A stretch of 64,000 nt of DNA from Rhizophagus irregularis (lineage: Eukaryota > Glomeromycota > Glomeromycetes > Glomerales > Glomeraceae), in assembly GCF_026210795.1 (NCBI RefSeq), contig NC_089445.1, positions 1,798,001-1,862,000 of the forward strand, given 5' to 3'. Positions within the stretch are counted from its first letter, which is position 1; every line of letters begins with the position of its first letter. A program made the translations under genes and the position numbers. This document shows, in pieces, positions 57,669 through 64,000 of the stretch. The notes below the pieces were generated by a model, which saw only the letters and a program-made list of their open reading frames with translations, had not been told where the DNA came from and did not search any database.

Positions 57669-58997
57669 ATCTTTTATTTACACACAAACCATTTTTTTAT
57701 TTCGCTTTTTTTTCGAGTTTATTTTTTCCATTTTTATCACAAACGCAACCGTTTCGATATATATATTTTTTTGGGGGTTTTTTCGAGTTTTCACAACCGC
57801 TTCGAATTTTATTGTTGTCTTTTTTTTTGGATTTTTTTCTTCGAGTTTACTTTCGCTTAGTTTTTTCTCTTTCAAATGGAATATTATCTTGTTCATGAAC
57901 ATTCAATTTATATAGAATATAAATAAAGATTTTTTTTCTAGACTTCTACAACTTATTGATAATATACAATAGAAGTAATATAAATTCATTAGCCACTTCG
58001 AAATAAAATTTTGCAATGTCGAAAAATTTAAAATACTTTAAAATGTTACTTAAATGGAAAACATTATTATGATAAAATCGATTTCAAAAATATTTTGATT
58101 TAAATCTTTTTTTTAAATAAACTATAAAACCTTTATACCTTAATCTCTAAGAAAATCTCGAAATTTTGTTAATTTGACGTTTATGTAGATATAAAAAAAT
58201 TGATTTTTTCATTTTTTTTTTAAAAAAAAATAGAGAAAAAAAAGTGCGAATAAGTACATGGACGTCATAATTCATAACCGATCTATCCACGCTCTGATCT
58301 AATCCAATGCTTTCTTCTCTACGCTTCTGAAATTAAGAGTCAATAAAATTTGACATATTCAATCGCGGCTTCCAATAAGAAAAACAATGCAATTTCCAAT
58401 TCAAAAAGTAAATCACTAAAATTTACATTATAGGAAAAAATTTAATCTCCGTGATCATTGGAGTGCGAGAATACTTTCAACAATAATCAATGAAAGTAGT
58501 ACTGTTTGAAACTTCACTTATAAGAAGAAAGTGAGAAAATAAAGGATCGCGATAAAAAAAAAGTATGCATATTTATGTCTAAAATCAATCAATGCGGCAT
58601 ATCAAAAATACGCACTTATTAAGAAGTTATTGTGTCATTTTTAGCAGTGTAAAAGGTCTCAATTGGTGCGTGTTAATCGTGTTATGCCATTTGCCTAAGA
58701 TTAAACGCTTAATTTTTTTCTAAAAATTCGATTCAATTAAAAGTTAAAGATAAATGGCTAAATAAATAAAAGTTCATATAATTTTATTAATTTTCCGTTA
58801 CTTTGCTGTAAAAAATACAATACGATATGTAAAAATATCGAGATATAATGCGCGGAGAATAGTAATTCATTCTGATAATACATCAAATACGCAGAATTTT
58901 TCATCGAATATAAATTTATTTGTATAAATAAGTTACATTAACAACAACAACATTAGACTGATATTGCCAACGTGATCTCGTGATCTCGTGATCTCAA
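57669..58997. other. Non-coding 3' flank of BTB-TLDc copy 2
   Basis: No gene is credited. The Lys-rich minus frame at 57678-57902 follows T-rich low-complexity DNA. 'cgtgatct' is repeated just before the stop of the next gene (58972-58992). Confidence 0.45.
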
Positions 58998-60398
58998 TCA
59001 CGTATTTTTCTTTACAATTTGAAATACTTCGTAATCTTCAATTTCGAAACTATCATTTTTAATAATTCTTTTTTCGTATTCTTTAAGATCACAAACTTTA
59101 TCAAATATTCGAAGGTCACCATCACCAAAACCATGTTTATCATAAGCAGAATCATATATTGCATTTTTTCCGTTCTTAACTCTACTTAGAACAGTTGATG
59201 ATAAATTTAGAGTAGATTGAAATGAGAAAATAAAACTATCATTCGTTGAAAGATATTTACTAGCACCCCTCCAACTTAAAGGATTATAACCTCCAATGAT
59301 TTTATCATCATCTTTCAATTTAATTATTATAAGAGTAGCTCTTTTATTATAACATCTTTTTCCAAAAGTATCAATACCAAAACCATCTCTACTTCCACGT
59401 AAAAGTAATTTAAATTCATATGGAACTAATTTTAAAGAAACTTCACCTTGATTTTTATCAATCCAATGAACAATTTGATAAATATGATCCATATCAATAA
59501 TTACTGATTCTACATTAACTTTTCTTGAAGGTAATACTTTTGTATTTAATGAACTTCCTGGTACAAGATAATGTAAAATAAGTTCTTCATTAAGTTCTTT
59601 TGGTAAAAGTGCTGATAAAGGACGTATTTTATAATAATAATCTTCAGAAGAAATTTGAAAAAATCTAATATGTGGAATAAATTGTTGAATTGTTAACTTA
59701 ATAAAATCAATTTCTTTAGAATTCCAAAGTGTTGTATCATTACTAACATTTGGATTTTTTGTTATAGCCCATTTTAATAAATTATCCCAAATTTCAATTT
59801 CATCCATTTTAAAATTATCACTTTGAATAAGTGAAAGTAAAGCATCATCTTCTAATTCTGAAAATAAATTAAAATTATTCAAAAATTTATCAGGATTATT
59901 ACTAATAAGATCTTCAAAATGTTCATAAAGAATATTAAAAACTCCTTGATAACGTGAAAGTGTATTATATAATTTAATTTCATTTCTCTTAAACCATTCT
60001 TGATCTAATGTAATAATATGATTTTGAATATAATCAACTAATTCATCAAGATTAATTTCATCCGCTGCAATAAGTAATTCAATAAGATTATTTTCTACAA
60101 TTACAGATTTTATATTTATAGTTCCAGTATAAATATATTTTAAAATAATCCTAAAAATATTAGGTTTAATATTCGGTTTTTTAAATGTAAAAACATTTCC
60201 TTCTTTTTTCGCCCAATTTGATGATAATGCGGAATCAAAATATGATGATCTAATTTTTAATATATTAGAATGTGCTTTAAAATATTCTATATCAAATTCT
60301 TCTCCAACTTGAATAATTACATCATAATCATTTGTATCATTATAAAGTCGACTCAAGTCTCTTAATAATGAATTTACTAAAGTTTCAGAAGACATCAT
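58998..60398 (-). CDS. BTB-TLDc domain protein (intact copy 2)
   Basis: Single exon, 466 residues from MMSSETLVNSLLRDLSRL. BTB at about residues 22-125 (YDVIIQVGEE, FKAHSNILKIRSSYFDSALS, NIFRIILKYIYTGTINI, ELLIAADEINLDELVDYI). BACK-like linker at about 130-260 (LEDDALLSLIQSDNFKMDEI, WDNLLKWAITKNP, IPHIRFFQIS). TLDc at about 300-462 (IYQIVHWID, LLLRGSRDGFGIDTF, CYNKRATLIIIKLKDDDKI, IGGYNPLSW, GFGDGDLRIF, IEDYEVFQIV). It shares the lineage-typical NWAKKEGNVF block with the copy at 32624-34072. The family layout suggests a Cullin-3 adaptor-like protein, which is inference. The dead copy at 35440-36940 is closer to this gene than to copy 1. Confidence 0.87.
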   Translation of the reverse strand: MMSSETLVNSLLRDLSRLYNDTNDYDVIIQVGEEFDIEYFKAHSNILKIRSSYFDSALSSNWAKKEGNVFTFKKPNIKPNIFRIILKYIYTGTINIKSVIVENNLIELLIAADEINLDELVDYIQNHIITLDQEWFKRNEIKLYNTLSRYQGVFNILYEHFEDLISNNPDKFLNNFNLFSELEDDALLSLIQSDNFKMDEIEIWDNLLKWAITKNPNVSNDTTLWNSKEIDFIKLTIQQFIPHIRFFQISSEDYYYKIRPLSALLPKELNEELILHYLVPGSSLNTKVLPSRKVNVESVIIDMDHIYQIVHWIDKNQGEVSLKLVPYEFKLLLRGSRDGFGIDTFGKRCYNKRATLIIIKLKDDDKIIGGYNPLSWRGASKYLSTNDSFIFSFQSTLNLSSTVLSRVKNGKNAIYDSAYDKHGFGDGDLRIFDKVCDLKEYEKRIIKNDSFEIEDYEVFQIVKKNT

Positions 60399-63300
60399 TT
60401 TTCAAGTTTTCTTTTTGTTAAAAAAGTTGAATAACAGCTATTTATAGTATTCATTTTTTGGGTATCACTAGTTACAAATGGGTAAATGAATTGCTCAATT
60501 TGGATAGTTGATTGTGTAATACCAAAGATTTTTAAGCCACCTGATTAATCAAAATGAGTTATGCTTATGTCAAAAATCTGTTAAGAATTAAATAATTTAG
60601 CGATTAATGCCTAAATATCGGGGGGGGGAGAAAGAAGGAATTGATCTTAATATACTTATTGTATAGGATATTTATGCTTTGATAGCAGAATCATTGGTAT
60701 ATCTGTTATCATGAAATCTGTAAAATATAAATTATTGAATCATTTACATTTTATAATCAATGAACCCAATTTTGAGTTGTGCAACTCCACTTCGGTAAAA
60801 TTCTATTATTTACTAATTTAATTAATCAATAAATCACAGTATACGAAGCTCGTGCGCATTTCGCATTCAATTCACGTGATGTTCACCGTATTTTCTGAGT
60901 TTCGTTACACGATTCGATTCTCGTGCATATAAATTCGTAAAAAAATTTTTATACTTTTCCTTCTAATGCTGTATTTTACGTAAAGACGTTAATTTCTTGA
61001 ATTATGAGTTCATTTTGGAGCTCGTATAATATAATACATGTAATGCAAAAAACATTTTCGATAAATTAGATAAATTGAAACTAATTATAATGATAATATT
61101 GGATACTCAACTATAATCAAACAAGATAATTTCTTTGATAATTAAAAGGTGAGTTCCTAAATAAATGGTATATTAATTAAAAATTGGAATATATCTGATT
61201 TCATGAATTTTACTTTAACTCTGAAACGCTTAGGTAATTCAAAGAATGTTACGTTAGAATTAATGAGGTATTTTTAAAATGGTATTATCTTTTAACAAAT
61301 AGAGATTACATTAACTAATATTTATGTTGTTAAATTTAAGATCCGAAAAACAAAAATTATACTATACTGATTTGTGAAAGTTTTACGAAATTATTTTGAT
61401 ACAAGTCATGATAGGAAATCTTAGATATTATACTCAACTAGGGTACAAAGAATATTCAATACCATCGCCTCGACCTCGACATTGTTTCACCATCACCCAA
61501 TTTTCTTCCTGTTCCTCCCTCAAAATAACGCTAGTTTCATCATTTAACGACTTCTCCTGGCTTGATTTTATTAAAGTTAATGAAGGATATTTGTAAACCT
61601 GTAGATTAATGAAAATAGTATTTTGTCTTATATGGTACCAAAAGAACCAAAACCAATTATGTATGGTGGATTATCTTCTATATCATGATTTAAATATTTA
61701 CAAGTCATGATACATCAAGGATTTAGGCTGTTTAATATTTTAAGTATTCCAATTAATTTAGCTTAGATACAAATTCATTAAATTAATCAACAACAGAGAG
61801 AATGAAAAAATTTCATTCCTGTGATGGGGAGTATTGATTAGAAAAATTACCATAACAAAATTATAGTCCATGGCAAAATTATAGCCCATGGCAAAATTAT
61901 AGGAGTAGAAAAAAAAGATCAAAGTTTTATTCAACTTTTACCAATTTAGCTTTATTGTATGAAACATATTCAGAAATTATTTAGTTTATTAATAACCTTC
62001 CAGAACCAAAAATACTGATGGACGAAGTTACGACATTGTTGCGTGAACGGTTGTGAAAGAAGTAAGATCATTTGAAATGTTATGAATATTATCCCTCGCC
62101 AAAAATCTCAGAGAATAAATTAAAACGAAATCAATATTTAATAATACAATTATTTAACTTGTATATACATAATAAGCATACGGAAATGTTCAACAATTAT
62201 TAATTATAATTCGGGACATGAAGCTATAACTTTATTTAGGTTATAGTAAGAATAGGGTTAGCTATTAGAAAGCGTAGTAGTTAAGTTACGAATATTAGAT
62301 ATAGTTTATCATGGGTTCGATTCTTAGAATAAGTAAAAATTAACTAATGGATCATACGCATTGGTATAGGTGGATTATTTAATGTTGTAGAAATATTCGA
62401 AGGAGTATTGGAGTCGTCTTGAAGGTGTAGTAGTCAATGTTGATTTCTTTCAAAATAGGACAATATTAGTAAATAAAATAGGACATTGTTCCTATACCCA
62501 TATCCCATTCAGTTTTAGAATAATTTTTATGTTGTGAAAAGGCCTAGCCGAACTTCGCGAAATGCGTTAGGTGAGTTAGGTTAGCGAAAATGCAAATCTA
62601 ATACAGAAGAGAATCTATTCTGTCCTTTGTTTTTACTAAGTATTCTGAGACAGGAAATTTTTATAAAACATACTAGCGACAACAAATTGGCATCAATTAT
62701 CTGTGACACCAATACAACTGAAAAATTAATGATGATGTTTATGGATTCTATTTATTGGATACGAATGATTAACGAGAAATATTAAATCAAACCTTTAATT
62801 GAGCGTATAATTTACACTACTTTTTAATTATGTATTTAATTTCTAAAAATTTGGACACTGAATGTGATCTCGATTAATTTTCAAGAAGGTCACACTTCAC
62901 CGCATCAGTTACTATTCGAAAGACATTTTTTCTTGGGTTAATTAGGTATTTTCTTTAAATTTAACATAGAAATCATTATACAATTTTTTTTTTACATAAA
63001 TGATATATTTTATCTTTAGATACTTAGATACTCAAAAGCATTCATTAGCTTCAATTGTTTTTATTAACGACATTTCCTTTAATTATTTTATGAATTCTAC
63101 AATTGTAGAATAGATTTTTCTTGATATAGTATTAAATCTTTTAAATAATTGGTTTGGTGAGCGTTTAGCAATTAAAATTTAACAAATCTTGATTCCGTAT
63201 ATATTGTACAGTATATACATTTTTGAAAATAATTTCTTTTAAAATAAAAAATCAATTTTTATTTGTTCTTTATAACTGAATGTTTTTTTTTAAAAAAAAT

Positions 63301-63483
63301 AATTTTGGATTTTACTATTCAAATCACAAACAAATTGTTCCATTTTGAAATTAAAATAATAATTAAACCCTAATTATTAATCAAACACATACTAATAAAA
63401 TTCCCAACCATTTTTAATGAAATAATTACTTAAATTTACATATTTTATTGAATTGATTTTTCTTTATTGCTGTTTACAATTTA
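60399..63483. other. Gene-poor tail of the window
   Basis: No gene is supported over 3 kb. Visible items are an 18-bp repeat 'catggcaaaattatag' (about three copies, 61851-61905), a G homopolymer at 60621-60628, and a tRNA-like segment near 62266-62335 ('gtagtagttaagtt' followed by 'gggttcgattctta', box-B-like). The frame at 61396-61596 has no known match. Confidence 0.5.
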
Positions 63484-63998
63484 GTGCGATCACAGCTAGC
63501 ACTCCTATAAAAATATGATTATCAAAATTTTGTGAATACTCATGATTTTTCTAAAAAATCATTTAGAAAATAGTTGATAACCTGTGAATACCAGTGGAAA
63601 TTATAGAAAAATCTCAATTTTTCGAGTAGTTTACTTATACGCAAGTTTTTTAACTTTGTGTAACAATAACAGTTTTTTATAAAATTTTCCATGATTTCCC
63701 CCGGTAATCATAGGTAATCAACCCTTTTCTAGATGATTATTTAAAAAAATCACGGGTATTCACAAATTTTTAAAAATTGATTATTTTTAGTGGTGTTACA
63801 CTATACATGCTGCCCAAATTATTTTGGGATGTCATAATTATAATTTGGGATGCCATAATTCATTCGGTTTATATATAATTTACTATGTAAAGTGCCGAAA
63901 TAATTTGGGATGCCATAATTGAATTTGGGATTTTACTTATAATTACGGCAGTCCAAAATAATTTGGGTGGCATGTATATGTTACGCTATGATCGCACC
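63484..63998. mobile_element. Fold-back element with a nested MITE
   Basis: The left arm (63484-63606: 'gtgcgatcacagc', 'tgattatcaaaattttgtga', 'atttagaaaatagttgataa') is inverted in the right arm (about 63690-63800 plus 'gctatgatcgcac' at 63984-63997). The right arm is split by another TIR element at 63802-63978. Without that insert the element would be about 340 bp with arms of about 120 bp. It is non-coding, and its outer end lies 2-3 bases from the window edge, so the target duplication cannot be checked. Confidence 0.7.
63802..63978. mobile_element. MITE, 177 bp, nested in the fold-back element
   Basis: Ends TATACATGCTGCCCAAATTA and, read inward from the right, TATACATGCCACCCAAATTA. Internal 'aatttgggatgccataatt' copies (about 63842-63860 and 63902-63920) form further repeats. 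It is non-coding. The TATA palindrome at both ends prevents a firm target-site call. Confidence 0.7.
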
Positions 63999-64000
63999 AA

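Noticed and set aside
57678-57902. Lys-rich minus-strand frame
   Set aside because: T-rich low-complexity DNA read as Lys/Glu; no domain or homologue recognised.
62266-62335. tRNA gene
   Set aside because: Only a box-B-like T loop and a D-arm-like stretch are visible; acceptor and anticodon stems do not form.

Overview
The window looks like nuclear DNA of an arbuscular mycorrhizal fungus, most likely Rhizophagus irregularis or a close relative. The base composition is extremely AT-rich. Genes carry many short GT-AG introns. There are lone BTB-TLDc genes, remnants of the expanded protein-kinase family and of a Rhizophagus-type retroelement, and dense small inverted-repeat transposons. The genus assignment is inferred from these families; no marker gene such as rRNA is present.

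Layout. 1-2450: a degenerate repeat field with a 325-bp insertion. 2451-7625: simple-sequence-rich non-coding DNA. 7626-9530: an HMG-box gene. 9531-18300: non-coding DNA with two tandem-repeat blocks (12.4-13.1 kb, and 14.2-16.5 kb, where two of three units carry a small transposon). 18327-24538: the compact housekeeping cluster, CCDC47 homologue (+), NDUFAF3 homologue (-), and an MFS transporter (+). 24540-32620: a repeat complex that reiterates the 3' end of the transporter gene and contains a 2-kb tandem duplication, a fold-back element and a dead retroelement. 32624-36940: an intact BTB-TLDc gene, then a dead one interrupted by a TIR element. 37398-38109: a 0.7-kb TIR element. 39251-43464: two paralogous KH-domain genes that bracket a pyrimidine array and a set of hairpin repeats. 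45707-46685: a TPX2-like gene. 47.7-53.1 kb: a gene graveyard with two kinase remnants, a dead lineage-specific gene and a BTB-TLDc tail. 54.4-58 kb: a small membrane-protein candidate, a frameshifted gene and several MITEs. 58998-60398: a second intact BTB-TLDc gene. 60.4-64 kb: mostly empty, ending in a nested fold-back element.

The genes do not form one pathway. CCDC47 (ER membrane-protein biogenesis), NDUFAF3 (complex I assembly) and TPX2-like (spindle) are core cell functions. The BTB-TLDc, KH and kinase copies belong to lineage-expanded families and show birth and death by duplication. The observation I rate highest is the hairpin repeat set at 42271-42626. Two of its copies keep the same stem through several compensatory base-pair changes, so a structure rather than a sequence is being conserved.
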